A stretch of DNA of 64,000 bases from Hyphomicrobiaceae bacterium. GTDB lineage: Bacteria > Pseudomonadota > Alphaproteobacteria > Rhizobiales > Hyphomicrobiaceae. The DNA lies in NCBI GenBank assembly GCA_041397645.1, contig JAWKWE010000006.1, positions 186,001-250,000 on the forward strand, written 5' to 3'. Below, piece after piece: positions 1 through 7,897 of this stretch (position 1 is its first letter; each line of letters starts with the position of its first letter). Position numbers and translations under genes: made by a program. The notes under the pieces were generated by a model. The model was not told where the DNA came from and searched no databases. It was given only the letters and a program-made list of their open reading frames with translations.

Positions 1-133
1 CAATGGTGCCCTTTCGCGGCTTCTTGAAAGCTGGTAGACCGCTTGTGGCGTGAAACACCCCGCACAAGTTGCGTGGGTGCACGCCTAACTACCTGAGTTC
101 CTTATTCGCTTTCAACTGAACCCGCCCGTCGAT

Positions 134-586
134 ATGGCAAAACCCATCTTTGTTCTCAACGGCCCGAACCTCAACATGCTGGGGACACGAGAGCCGGCCG
201 TCTACGGCAGCGACACTTTGGATGACATCAAGGCGCGTTGCGTGGCGCGCGCCAAGACGCTTGGGCTGTCGGTGGATTTCCGTCAGTCGAATGCGGAAGG
301 CGAACTGGTGGGTTGGATTCAGGAAGCGCGCACCAAGGCACAGGGCATCATCCTGAATGCGGGTGCGTACACACACACTTCGATCGCAACGCTCGACGCT
401 CTTCAGGCGGCCGAGTTGCCGGTTGTGGAGGTGCATCTGTCCAACATTTTCCGCCGTGAAGATTTTCGCCAGCACTCGTTTGTCTCCCTGGCGGCTACCG
501 GCGTGATTTGCGGACTGGGTGCCAGAGGTTACGAACTTGCACTGGAGGCCATGGCAGATCTCGTTAAACGCCGCACCAAGGCTTGA
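134..586 (+). CDS. aroQ: 3-dehydroquinate dehydratase, type II
   Basis: Predicted to dehydrate 3-dehydroquinate to 3-dehydroshikimate in the cytosolic shikimate pathway. The 150 aa are the usual length of the dodecameric type II enzyme. The N-terminal NGPNLNMLGTREP motif supplies the conserved Arg19, with Tyr24 just after it. ILNAGAYTHTS and VEVHLSNIFRRE (with the catalytic His) follow in the expected order. It lies 66 bases upstream of accB on the same strand, an arrangement common in alphaproteobacteria, so co-transcription with accBC is likely. Nothing is unusual. The family call is secure; the dehydratase role is inferred from conserved motifs. Confidence 0.97.
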   Translation: MAKPIFVLNGPNLNMLGTREPAVYGSDTLDDIKARCVARAKTLGLSVDFRQSNAEGELVGWIQEARTKAQGIILNAGAYTHTSIATLDALQAAELPVVEVHLSNIFRREDFRQHSFVSLAATGVICGLGARGYELALEAMADLVKRRTKA

Positions 587-652
587 CCCTCGAGACTGCG
601 AGGCGCTCCAGCATTCGCACAACAATACGATCAGAAAAGGAAGACTGACGCG

Positions 653-1138
653 ATGACGGGCAAAGATCACGGCGCAAAGCCGAGCGCCGAGGGCCAGCTG
701 ATCCGCGAGCTTGCCGAACTGCTCAACGAGACGGGTCTCACCGAGATCGAAATGGAAAAGAGTGGGCTAAAGGTCCGCGTCGCCCGCAAGATCCACGTTG
801 CTGCGACCGTACCGATGGCGGCCCAAATGCCCGTGGCGGCTGCCCCAGCAGCGACCGCCGCCGCCCCAGCTGCTAACGCCGGCGCTGCCGATCCCGGTAA
901 GCATCCAGGCGCCGTCAAATCGCCGATGGTTGGAACCGCTTATCGTTCGGCTGAACCTGGCGCTGCACCCTTCTGCGAAGTCGGCTCGAAGGTCTCTCAG
1001 GGCGATACGCTTCTAATCATCGAAGCGATGAAGACCATGAACCAGATCCCGGCACCGCGCTCGGGCACTGTCACCGCAATCCTGTTTGAGAATGCCCAGC
1101 CGGTCGAATACGGCGAGCCGCTTATCATCATCGAATAA
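653..1138 (+). CDS. accB: Biotin carboxyl carrier protein of acetyl-CoA carboxylase
   Basis: Carries the biotin that shuttles carboxyl groups between the biotin carboxylase and carboxyltransferase of acetyl-CoA carboxylase, the first step of fatty acid synthesis. The 161 aa comprise an N-terminal helical segment, an Ala/Pro-rich linker (about residues 45-80) and a C-terminal biotinyl domain with EAMKTMNQIPAP, so the biotinylated residue should be Lys127. The usual AMKMMN motif has Thr in place of the second Met, a mild variation. Upstream of the start lies an AAGGAAGACTGACG ribosome-binding region. accC follows 80 bases downstream, forming the standard accBC pair. Confidence 0.97.
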   Translation: MTGKDHGAKPSAEGQLIRELAELLNETGLTEIEMEKSGLKVRVARKIHVAATVPMAAQMPVAAAPAATAAAPAANAGAADPGKHPGAVKSPMVGTAYRSAEPGAAPFCEVGSKVSQGDTLLIIEAMKTMNQIPAPRSGTVTAILFENAQPVEYGEPLIIIE

Positions 1139-1218
1139 CTTGCCAACGACGTACCACTCGAAGCCGAGCCAGAAGGTGCGTGACGATTTCAAAGAGTGAC
1201 TCAGAAAGCCACCTGCAT

Positions 1219-2559
1219 ATGTTCGACAAGGTACTGATCGCCAATCGTGGAGAGATCGCGCTGCGCATTCAGCGCGCATGCAAGGAATTGGGGATAGCGA
1301 CCGTCGCGGTACATTCCACCGCCGACGCCGACGCCATGCACGTGCGACTAGCTGACGAAAGCGTCTGCATCGGTCCGCCGCCCGCAGGCGAGAGCTATCT
1401 CAACATTCCTGCCCTTGTGACCGCCTGCGAGATCACCGGCGCTGATGCGGTTCATCCCGGCTATGGCTTCCTGTCTGAGAACGCCCGCTTCGCGGAAATT
1501 CTCGAAGAGCACAAAATCACATTCATCGGACCGACCTCCGAACACATCCGCATTATGGGTGACAAGATCGAGGCAAAAGAGACCGCCAAGAAGCTCGGGA
1601 TTCCTGTTGTCCCCGGTTCAGACGGTGCAGTCACCAGCGAAGCGCAAGCGCTGAAAGTCGCCGAAAGCATGGGCTTTCCCGTGCTGATCAAGGCGGCGGC
1701 CGGCGGTGGCGGACGCGGCATGAAGGTAGCGCACTCCAAGGCCGATCTGGGCCTTGCACTCTCAACCGCGCGCATTGAGGCCAAAGCTGCCTTTAAAGAC
1801 GACGCCGTCTACATCGAGAAGTATCTACAGAAACCAAGGCATATAGAAATTCAAGTGTTTGGAGACGGCAAAGGAAACGCGGTTCATCTCGGCGAGCGTG
1901 ACTGCTCCTTGCAGCGCCGACATCAGAAAGTTCTGGAAGAAGCACCCTCGCCTGCACTCAACGCCGCTCAGCGTGCCAAAATCGGCGAAACAGTCGCCGA
2001 CGCAATGCGCAAGATTAAGTATCGCGGAGCCGGGACGGTCGAATTCCTCTACGAGGACGGCCAATTCTATTTCATTGAGATGAACACGCGGCTGCAAGTC
2101 GAGCATCCCGTAACTGAGATGGTGACGGGATACGATCTTGTGCTTGAGCAGATCCGTGTTGCATCAGGGGCGTCGTTATCCTTCAAGCAGGAAGATATCG
2201 TGCTTTCGGGTCACGCCATCGAGTGCCGCATCTGCGCTGAGAACGCGAGGACATTTGTCCCCTCCCCGGGCCAGATCAGCTATTGGCACCCACCAGGCGG
2301 CTTGGGCGTGCGGGTCGACAGTGGCGCCTATCAGGGCTATCGGATCCCCTCCTATTACGACAGCCTCATCGGTAAGCTCATTGTGCACGGCAAGACGCGA
2401 AATGACTGCCTGATGCGCCTGCGCCGGGCGCTCTCCGAGTTTGTGATCGACGGGATCGACACAACCATTCCCCTGTTCCAGGACCTCGTGCGCCAATCCG
2501 ATATCGTTGACGGTCTTTATGACATCCACTGGCTCGAAAAGTACCTGGGAATGAAATAA
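1219..2559 (+). CDS. accC: Biotin carboxylase subunit of acetyl-CoA carboxylase
   Basis: ATP-dependent carboxylation of the biotin on AccB. The 446-aa protein starts MFDKVLIANRGEIALRI, the canonical N-terminus, so the ATG at 1219 is preferred to an in-frame start 39 bases upstream. Visible features are the N-terminal Rossmann-like domain, the glycine-rich ATP-grasp loop KAAAGGGGRGM, GERDCSLQRRHQK, the metal-binding MNTRLQVEHPVTE and the C-terminal biotin carboxylase domain. Length matches bacterial AccC. It follows accB directly. Carboxylases with a fused carrier domain are much longer, so this is the stand-alone acetyl-CoA carboxylase subunit. Confidence 0.97.
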   Translation: MFDKVLIANRGEIALRIQRACKELGIATVAVHSTADADAMHVRLADESVCIGPPPAGESYLNIPALVTACEITGADAVHPGYGFLSENARFAEILEEHKITFIGPTSEHIRIMGDKIEAKETAKKLGIPVVPGSDGAVTSEAQALKVAESMGFPVLIKAAAGGGGRGMKVAHSKADLGLALSTARIEAKAAFKDDAVYIEKYLQKPRHIEIQVFGDGKGNAVHLGERDCSLQRRHQKVLEEAPSPALNAAQRAKIGETVADAMRKIKYRGAGTVEFLYEDGQFYFIEMNTRLQVEHPVTEMVTGYDLVLEQIRVASGASLSFKQEDIVLSGHAIECRICAENARTFVPSPGQISYWHPPGGLGVRVDSGAYQGYRIPSYYDSLIGKLIVHGKTRNDCLMRLRRALSEFVIDGIDTTIPLFQDLVRQSDIVDGLYDIHWLEKYLGMK

Positions 2560-2568
2560 GGTTCTTGC

Positions 2569-2589
2569 AAGCCGCGATGCGCGCGGCTT
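2569..2589 (+). terminator. Hairpin after accC, weak terminator candidate
   Basis: An 8-bp perfect stem (AAGCCGCG / CGCGGCTT) with a 5-base loop lies just after the accC stop. No T-run follows directly; a T6 tract lies about 20 bases further on. It could attenuate read-through into aat, but is not a canonical intrinsic terminator. Confidence 0.3.
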
Positions 2590-2625
2590 CAATTGCCTCA
2601 TTGAGCGTTTTTTCGAGACTGGTCG

Positions 2626-3291
2626 ATGGCGTCGCACGACGAACCTGCGATGGAGATCACCCCGCAGGTTCTCCTTAAAGCCTATAGTTGCGGCATCTTC
2701 CCAATGGCGGAAAGTGCCACTGACCCTGCTTTGTATTGGATCGAACCGCAGCACCGCGGCATCCTTCCGCTTGAGAGCGCGCGCTTTCCGCGCCGGCTAC
2801 TGAGAACCGTGCGCACGACACCATTCCAAGTCAAAATCGATACCGATTACGAAGGCATTATCGACGGATGCGCGGCGCCTCGTCCCGGACGCACGAGCAC
2901 ATGGATCAATAGCCGCATCCGCTCACTTTATCGCGAATTGTTCGATATGGGCGCTTGCCACACTGTTGAAGTCTGGTCTGAGAACCGGCTTGTCGGTGGT
3001 CTGTACGGCGTCGCACTCAAAGGCGCGTTCTTCGGCGAGAGCATGTTTTCCTACGAGCGCGATGCCTCGAAGATTGCCCTCGTACATCTCGTTGCGCGCC
3101 TGATCCAGGGCGGTTTTCGTCTCCTCGACACCCAATTCGTGACCGAGCACCTCAGACAGTTCGGCACCATTGAAGTCGACCGAGATGCGTTCCAACTGCG
3201 TTTGGAACATGCGCTTCAGGTGAACGCCGACTTCTTCAGCCTGCCGGCCAGCCCCGACATCAACGACGTCGTTCGCATTGTCGAAGGCTAA
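2626..3291 (+). CDS. aat: Leucyl/phenylalanyl-tRNA--protein transferase
   Basis: Transfers Leu or Phe from aminoacyl-tRNA to proteins with N-terminal Lys or Arg, marking them for ClpS/ClpAP degradation. The 221 aa contain the family signatures YSCGIFPM near the N-terminus, YWIEPQHRGILPLE, the glycine-rich GGLYGVALKGAFFGESMFS core and LLDTQFVTEHLRQFG. The ATG at 2626 is used; a second in-frame ATG ten codons later (MEITPQVLLKAYSCG) resembles many family N-termini and could be the true start. The gene follows accC by 66 bases and may share its transcript. Identification is firm. Confidence 0.95.
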   Translation: MASHDEPAMEITPQVLLKAYSCGIFPMAESATDPALYWIEPQHRGILPLESARFPRRLLRTVRTTPFQVKIDTDYEGIIDGCAAPRPGRTSTWINSRIRSLYRELFDMGACHTVEVWSENRLVGGLYGVALKGAFFGESMFSYERDASKIALVHLVARLIQGGFRLLDTQFVTEHLRQFGTIEVDRDAFQLRLEHALQVNADFFSLPASPDINDVVRIVEG

Positions 3292-3437
3292 GCTGGAGCC
3301 CGATCCGGCTTGTTCCAGGCGTAACAGCCCCTCCCGTCTTTTGATGACATTTTGCACCCAGTGAACGGCGTCGCGCCGCCACTAGCTAAACAACGCCCTT
3401 CGCATGGGCTTCACCAAAGTTTCAGGAGATTTGCTTG

Positions 3438-3668
3438 ATGTCTAAGACTTCGACCATCGTTGCCGCTCTGGCTCTCGTAGGCACGCTCGGCGTAGGCGCC
3501 GGAAGCGCCAGCGCCCATGGCCACTTCCATGGCTTTCACCGTCCTCATGGTCTGTTCTTGAGGGTGGGCCCGCCGGTGCGCGACTGCAGCTTCTATCGTG
3601 AGATGTGGGAAGACACCGGTCTGCTGCGTTGGAAGCGTCGCTACTTCATGTGCCGAGGTTGGTGGTAA
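3438..3668 (+). CDS. Small exported His/Arg-rich protein
   Basis: A 76-aa protein of unknown function. It begins MSKTSTIVAALALVGTLGVG and has a typical Sec signal peptide cleaved near ASA-HG, leaving about 50 mature residues rich in His, Phe and Arg with two Cys. The ATG at 3438 is chosen over a TTG one codon earlier because AGGAG lies about ten bases upstream. Its own hairpin terminator follows, so it is probably a single-gene transcript. Short exported proteins of this composition are frequent in Hyphomicrobiales, but I recognise no named domain. Confidence 0.7.
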   Translation: MSKTSTIVAALALVGTLGVGAGSASAHGHFHGFHRPHGLFLRVGPPVRDCSFYREMWEDTGLLRWKRRYFMCRGWW

Positions 3669-3728
3669 GCGAGCCGCCCGGCTGGGCCCGAACTCCTCCC
3701 TCTGCCGGGCAATCTTCGTGACACCACC

Positions 3729-3770
3729 GCCGCCGGTCCCAGATATTTCTCGGGATCGGCGGCCTTTACT
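3729..3770 (+). terminator. Intrinsic terminator after the small exported gene
   Basis: A 12-bp stem with one G-T pair (GCCGCCGGTCCC at 3729-3740 with GGGATCGGCGGC at 3752-3763) closes an 11-base loop and is followed by CTTTACTTGTCTT. It ends transcription of the gene at 3438-3668. Confidence 0.7.
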
Positions 3771-3789
3771 TGTCTTAACCTTCCTTGCG

Positions 3790-4047
3790 CCCCCAGGGAT
3801 ACTCACAGCGAACACAAGCCGCAGACGTGCTTGTTTCCATGGGCCAATCTGCGAACGCCAGAAAAATTCGCTCCTTGGCTCAAGGACGGAGAATAAATCC
3901 TGGGCGCCGTCGTTATCAGTGCGTTGGTCTCACGTTGTCTACCCGCAAAGGCAGGTGTGAGAGCCGCAAAACGTCTCGACTGGTTTCGCGTAGAATTCGA
4001 GACGACGCTGGTGGGACAGGACCCCGCATCCTGTCCCACTAATTTTT
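3790..4047 (+). ncRNA. Candidate structured small RNA ending in a strong terminator
   Basis: The 540-base gap between two genes contains no convincing reading frame but has three successive hairpins: one around 3929-3962 (CTCAC / GTGAG arms), one with CGTCTCGA at 3972-3979 pairing TCGAGACG at 3997-4004, and a terminator with a perfect 10-bp stem (GTGGGACAGG 4011-4020, CCTGTCCCAC 4030-4039) followed by TAATTTTTT. A terminator this strong, not close behind any gene and separated from the previous gene by another terminator, implies an independent transcript. It matches no RNA family I can recognise; the 5' end is a guess. Confidence 0.4.
4011..4047 (+). terminator. Strong intrinsic terminator
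   Basis: A 10-bp perfect GC-rich stem with a 9-base loop (4021-4029) is followed by a T6 run at 4043-4048. It belongs to the candidate small RNA upstream of it. Confidence 0.8.
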
Positions 4048-4208
4048 TGTGCAGCCCCCTGGAACCGGGAACGCCAACTCAAGTTTCCTCTCAATAGCCC
4101 GGTGATGTTTTCCGAACGGAGTGTATTGAAACGCTCAATTAACGAGAGCACTGTGGGCTATCGGTCCGGCCTCGCAACGACCGGACGGGACACAAGGAGG
4201 CAACAGTA

Positions 4209-4601
4209 ATGCGCGTATTAGCAACAACGGCGCTTGCACTGATGACCGCGTTCTCGGCCATGACAGTGAGCGCCAACAAAGCCGAAGCCCGCTACTACAG
4301 AGGTGGTGCAATCGCATTCGGCGTGGCGTCCGCGGTCGTCGCCGGCATCGCTCTGTCACGCTACAATCGATACCGCTACAATAGCTACTATGACGATCCA
4401 TATTACGACGACTACTATTACGCTCCCCGGCGCTATTACAGCTATGGCTATTATGCGCCTCGCCGCTACTACGGATACTACGGTCCGCGCTACCGCTATG
4501 GCTACTACCCTCGCGCACGCGGCTACGCATATGGATGGCGCCACCGTGTGGGTTATCCGGGCGCTCGCGTCCATTATCGCCACCATGGATATCGACGCTG
4601 A
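4209..4601 (+). CDS. Exported Tyr/Arg-rich protein
   Basis: A 130-aa protein of unknown function. It has a signal peptide (MRVLATTALALMTAFSAM..., cleavage near ANKAEA), then a short hydrophobic Gly/Ala segment (about residues 32-50) that may anchor it or insert in a membrane, then a low-complexity C-terminal half dominated by Tyr, Arg and Gly (repeats of PRRYYxYGYY). An AAGGAGG ribosome-binding site lies nine bases before the ATG, predicting high expression. A terminator follows. Related Tyr-rich exported proteins are common in rhizobial relatives; a cell-envelope role is only a guess. Confidence 0.75.
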   Translation: MRVLATTALALMTAFSAMTVSANKAEARYYRGGAIAFGVASAVVAGIALSRYNRYRYNSYYDDPYYDDYYYAPRRYYSYGYYAPRRYYGYYGPRYRYGYYPRARGYAYGWRHRVGYPGARVHYRHHGYRR

Positions 4602-4627
4602 CAAGCGCAACGCAGTTCCAGCGATTG

Positions 4628-4653
4628 AGGCCCGCCGCAAGACGGGCCTTTAT
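4628..4653 (+). terminator. Intrinsic terminator of the Tyr-rich exported gene
   Basis: A 7-bp stem (AGGCCCG 4628-4634, CGGGCCT 4643-4649) with an 8-base loop, followed by TTATCGTTTC. It lies between this gene and the convergent guaA. Confidence 0.65.
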
Positions 4654-4700
4654 CGTTTCTGGACGTTGATAATATCCTCAGCCCCCAGCGCGCTAAGGGA

Positions 4701-6248
4701 TCATTCCCACTCGATTGTGCCTGGTGGCTTCGACGTCACGTCATAGACGACGCGATTAATTCCGCGAACTTCGTTGATGATGCGCGTGGCGGTGCGGCCC
4801 AGAAAGCCCATGTCGAAGGGGAAGAAGTCGGCTGTCATACCATCAACCGACGTAACCGCGCGCAAAGCCAGAACGTGGTCGTAGGTTCGCCCGTCACCCA
4901 TGACACCCACGGTGCGCACAGGTAGAAGAACCGCGAACGCCTGCCAGATTGCATCGTAAAGCCCGGCGCGACGGATTTCGTCCAGATAGATCGCATCGGC
5001 CTTGCGCAGAATGTCCAGCTTTTCATGTGTGATCTCACCGGGAACACGGATAGCCAACCCGGGACCGGGAAACGGATGGCGACCAACGAACGCCTCGGGC
5101 AACCCCAACTCGCGACCCAGCGCGCGCACTTCATCCTTGAACAACTCGCGCAGCGGTTCCACCAACCTCATATTCATGCGAGCCGGAAGGCCGCCCACGT
5201 TATGGTGCGATTTGATCGTTACCGAAGGCCCGCCGGTAAAAGACACGCTCTCGATCACATCAGGATAGAGTGTTCCTTGAGCGAGAAATTTTGCGCCGCC
5301 GATCTTCTTGGCCTCGGCTTCGAACACGTCGATGAAATGCTTGCCGATTGTCTTACGTTTTTGCTCCGGATCCGCGACGCCAGCAAGCGCTGTGAGAAAC
5401 TGCTGAGAAGCGTCGACGTGAACGAGCGGAATGTTGTAGTGATCTCGAAACAGCCCGACGACTTCCTCCGCCTCGCCCTGGCGCATGAGCCCGTGATCGA
5501 CGAAGACGCACGTCAGCTGATCGCCGATTGCTTCGTGAATCAAAACGGCGGCAACCGCGCTGTCGACGCCGCCCGACAGACCGCAGATGACACGCTCGTT
5601 GCCGACTTGCGCACGGATGCGCGCTGTCATTTCTTTCCGATAGGCAGACATCGTCCAGTCGGACTTCAGGTCCGCTATGCGATGCACGAAGTTGGAAAGC
5701 AGACGTGCGCCGTCAGGGGTATGAACGACTTCGGGATGAAATTGCACGGCATAGAATCGGCGTTTCTCGTCTGCGACTGCCGCAAACGGTGCGTTTTCGC
5801 TGGTCGCAATCACTTCAAAACCGCTCGGCAGTTTCGTGACACGATCACCATGGCTCATCCAGACCTGATGACGCTCTCCCTTCACCCACACGCCTTCAAA
5901 GAGCGGGCTGTCCCGCATGACCTCGACGAGCGCACGGCCAAACTCGCGATGATGGCCGCTCTCGACTTTGCCATCGAGCTGCGCGGCCATGGTCTGCTGG
6001 CCATAGCAAATGCCAAGCACGGGAATATTGGCGGTGAATACCGCTTCAGGTGCCCTTGGGCTTGCATCCTCGGTCACAGACGCAGGCCCGCCCGAAAGTA
6101 TGACCGCCTTGGGCTTCAGCTTGTCGAAAGCCGCGGTGGCGTTTTGAAAGGGGTGGATCTCGCAATAGACGCCTGTCTCACGCACGCGCCGCGCGATCAG
6201 CTGCGTGACTTGGCTGCCGAAGTCGACGATGAGAACGGTATCGGTCAT
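4701..6248 (-). CDS. guaA: GMP synthase (glutamine-hydrolysing)
   Basis: Converts XMP to GMP with glutamine and ATP, the last step of guanine nucleotide synthesis. The 515 aa start MTDTVLIVDFGSQVTQLIAR; an in-frame extension of 33 residues upstream lacks family similarity, so 6248 is preferred. The N-terminal class I glutaminase has the nucleophile in GICYGQQ and the His/Glu pair in FHPEVVHT. The ATP pyrophosphatase domain has the P-loop GLSGGVDSAV, and the C-terminal dimerisation domain ends VTSKPPGTIEWE. It is the last gene of the minus-strand run that starts with guaB, so both branches of IMP-to-GMP conversion lie in one cluster. Confidence 0.98.
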   Translation of the reverse strand: MTDTVLIVDFGSQVTQLIARRVRETGVYCEIHPFQNATAAFDKLKPKAVILSGGPASVTEDASPRAPEAVFTANIPVLGICYGQQTMAAQLDGKVESGHHREFGRALVEVMRDSPLFEGVWVKGERHQVWMSHGDRVTKLPSGFEVIATSENAPFAAVADEKRRFYAVQFHPEVVHTPDGARLLSNFVHRIADLKSDWTMSAYRKEMTARIRAQVGNERVICGLSGGVDSAVAAVLIHEAIGDQLTCVFVDHGLMRQGEAEEVVGLFRDHYNIPLVHVDASQQFLTALAGVADPEQKRKTIGKHFIDVFEAEAKKIGGAKFLAQGTLYPDVIESVSFTGGPSVTIKSHHNVGGLPARMNMRLVEPLRELFKDEVRALGRELGLPEAFVGRHPFPGPGLAIRVPGEITHEKLDILRKADAIYLDEIRRAGLYDAIWQAFAVLLPVRTVGVMGDGRTYDHVLALRAVTSVDGMTADFFPFDMGFLGRTATRIINEVRGINRVVYDVTSKPPGTIEWE

Positions 6249-6410
6249 GGGATGCGGGTTCGATCCTGAAAGGACAACGGAACGCTCTACGGGAAGAGCT
6301 TGAAGGGATAGACCACCCTGCCGAAGCGGGGTCAAGGTGGCCGGCACGAGGGGCCCGTTTTGCCGCGGATCTATAGCAAAATTTGCGGGGAAAAACGCGC
6401 CAATCCGCGT

Positions 6411-6935
6411 TCAGACTGGGAGTACGCCAGGGTTCATCAGATAGATCGCCGCGTTAAGCGCGCAGGCAAACGTGACCCAAAGGAGGTATGGAACGAACAG
6501 GTAGGCGGATAGGCGTTCAACGTGCCAAGAGGCGACGATAAAGCAGAGTATGGATCCCCAAAGTACGCACACATCGATAAGCGCCAAAGCGATGTCATGA
6601 CGGCCGAACATCAAGTACGACCACAAACCGTTAAGGACGAGGCCAACTGCCCACAGCGCGAGTGAAATACCAACGCCCTGACGCTTCCATATCAGCCAGC
6701 CCGCAAGGGCGACCATAAAATACAAGATCGTCCACGCTATCGGAAAAAACACATCGGGCGGCGTCCAGGACGGCTTAGCCAGCGCATCATACCACGGGCC
6801 CGGCGCAAATTGCGCGCCCGACGTCGCTGCGACACAGACAAGCGCAATGAAGAAGATCAATGAATTATAGCGCAATGCCCCCTCCCAGGGCCGGCGAGAA
6901 ATTTGGTCTCCAGCAATCTCTTCTAGACAACGCAT
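6411..6935 (-). CDS. tspO: TspO/MBR family tryptophan-rich sensory protein
   Basis: A 174-aa, five-helix membrane protein of the TspO / peripheral benzodiazepine receptor family, which binds porphyrins and, in Rhodobacter, modulates tetrapyrrole-dependent gene expression. Signatures are APGPWYDALAKPSWTPP, FPIAWTILYFMVALAGWLIW and LFVPYLLWVTFACALNAAIY, with Trp and aromatic residues spread through the helices. The first 22 residues are hydrophilic and longer than usual, so the true start may lie a little downstream. It sits 25 bases after the hydrolase gene and 162 bases before guaA on the same strand. Its presence inside a purine operon is incidental as far as I can tell. Confidence 0.9.
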   Translation of the reverse strand: MRCLEEIAGDQISRRPWEGALRYNSLIFFIALVCVAATSGAQFAPGPWYDALAKPSWTPPDVFFPIAWTILYFMVALAGWLIWKRQGVGISLALWAVGLVLNGLWSYLMFGRHDIALALIDVCVLWGSILCFIVASWHVERLSAYLFVPYLLWVTFACALNAAIYLMNPGVLPV

Positions 6936-6960
6936 ATAATAAAATTGGCTAGCGGCTCGA

Positions 6961-7860
6961 CTAAGCGGGAAGTTTCGTAATTGATTTTATAACCTCTCCA
7001 ACGTGATCCAACACCCAGAAATGTCCCTCACCCTTAATGGGCCTGTAGTCGCAAAACGGTAGTATGCTCGCTAGATATTCGCTGGCCTCCAACGGAACGA
7101 TTCCATCCTCCGTTCCCTGCCAAATGATCGATGGCATCGTGATACACGCTGCATCGATGCCCCAGGAGCGGCCGTAGATGGCGAGATCGGATGTGCCCCC
7201 ACTGGATCCCTGCTTGAATGCTTCCGACAGCAAGGACGCGAAAAAGGCGCGTATCTCCGGGCGTGCGAACAGCAACGCATCCGAGCCGCCCGATATGCGT
7301 GCTCCAATGCCCGACACAGTTATGGGAGAGCGCTTTATCAGCTGACGCAGCAGCGCCGCGACGGGATTCGTCAACCAGAGATCCTGGCTGATGTGCAGAA
7401 AGAACCTGCGCTGAAGAAATGCTATCGGCTTTGTCTTGCCTTGCGGCGAGTTCTGATAGTCAGCCACTGGTCCCAACGGCGACACCAGCGCCAATCCGCT
7501 TATCCGCTCTGGCATTAGCGCCGACAGCGCGACCGCATAGGGCGCGCCCCCCGAAATACCAAGAACCCGAAAACGGGAAAGCTGGAGCGCATCGACAAAA
7601 CGCGACAGCCATTGCGCGCGCGTTGCTAGGGCTGGATCGCGATCCGGCGGCGTGAGCCCGTAGCCTGGGCGATCCGGCGCGATGATCAGCACCCCTTGCG
7701 CGCGCGCCTCCTCGTCCGCAATCGAGAACATCAATCGGCAAGCCGGCGCACCATGCAGCGCAAGCACCGGCATACCGTCTGGATCGCCGTAGAGCCCGTA
7801 ACCCACGGTGCTGCCATCGCAGAGCTGGACAAGCATATTTTCTTTGTCGGCAGCCGGCAT
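6961..7860 (-). CDS. Alpha/beta-fold hydrolase
   Basis: A 299-aa member of the alpha/beta hydrolase superfamily. Visible are the oxyanion-hole region LALHGAPACR, the nucleophile elbow GISGGAPYA with Ser as the expected nucleophile, an Asp region in WQGTEDGIVPLEAS and the catalytic His in GEGHFWVLDH. No signal peptide is evident, so it should be cytosolic. The substrate cannot be told from the sequence; epoxide-hydrolase-like, esterase and lactonase members all look like this. It lies 37 bases downstream of rsmB and 25 upstream of tspO in the guaB-guaA run. Confidence 0.85.
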   Translation of the reverse strand: MPAADKENMLVQLCDGSTVGYGLYGDPDGMPVLALHGAPACRLMFSIADEEARAQGVLIIAPDRPGYGLTPPDRDPALATRAQWLSRFVDALQLSRFRVLGISGGAPYAVALSALMPERISGLALVSPLGPVADYQNSPQGKTKPIAFLQRRFFLHISQDLWLTNPVAALLRQLIKRSPITVSGIGARISGGSDALLFARPEIRAFFASLLSEAFKQGSSGGTSDLAIYGRSWGIDAACITMPSIIWQGTEDGIVPLEASEYLASILPFCDYRPIKGEGHFWVLDHVGEVIKSITKLPA

Positions 7861-7897
7861 TCATGCCTCGCGTGCGGGACGAGAGCGTGCCGCCAGC

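Noticed and set aside
3790..4047. tmRNA, 6S RNA or SRP RNA
   Set aside because: No tRNA-like domain or GGTTCGA loop, no SRP GGAAG...AGGCAG signature and no long 6S-like open bulge could be seen.
5025..6269. Long plus-strand open frame of 414 codons
   Set aside because: It lies entirely antisense to guaA, whose motifs are unambiguous; long antisense frames are expected in GC-rich coding DNA.
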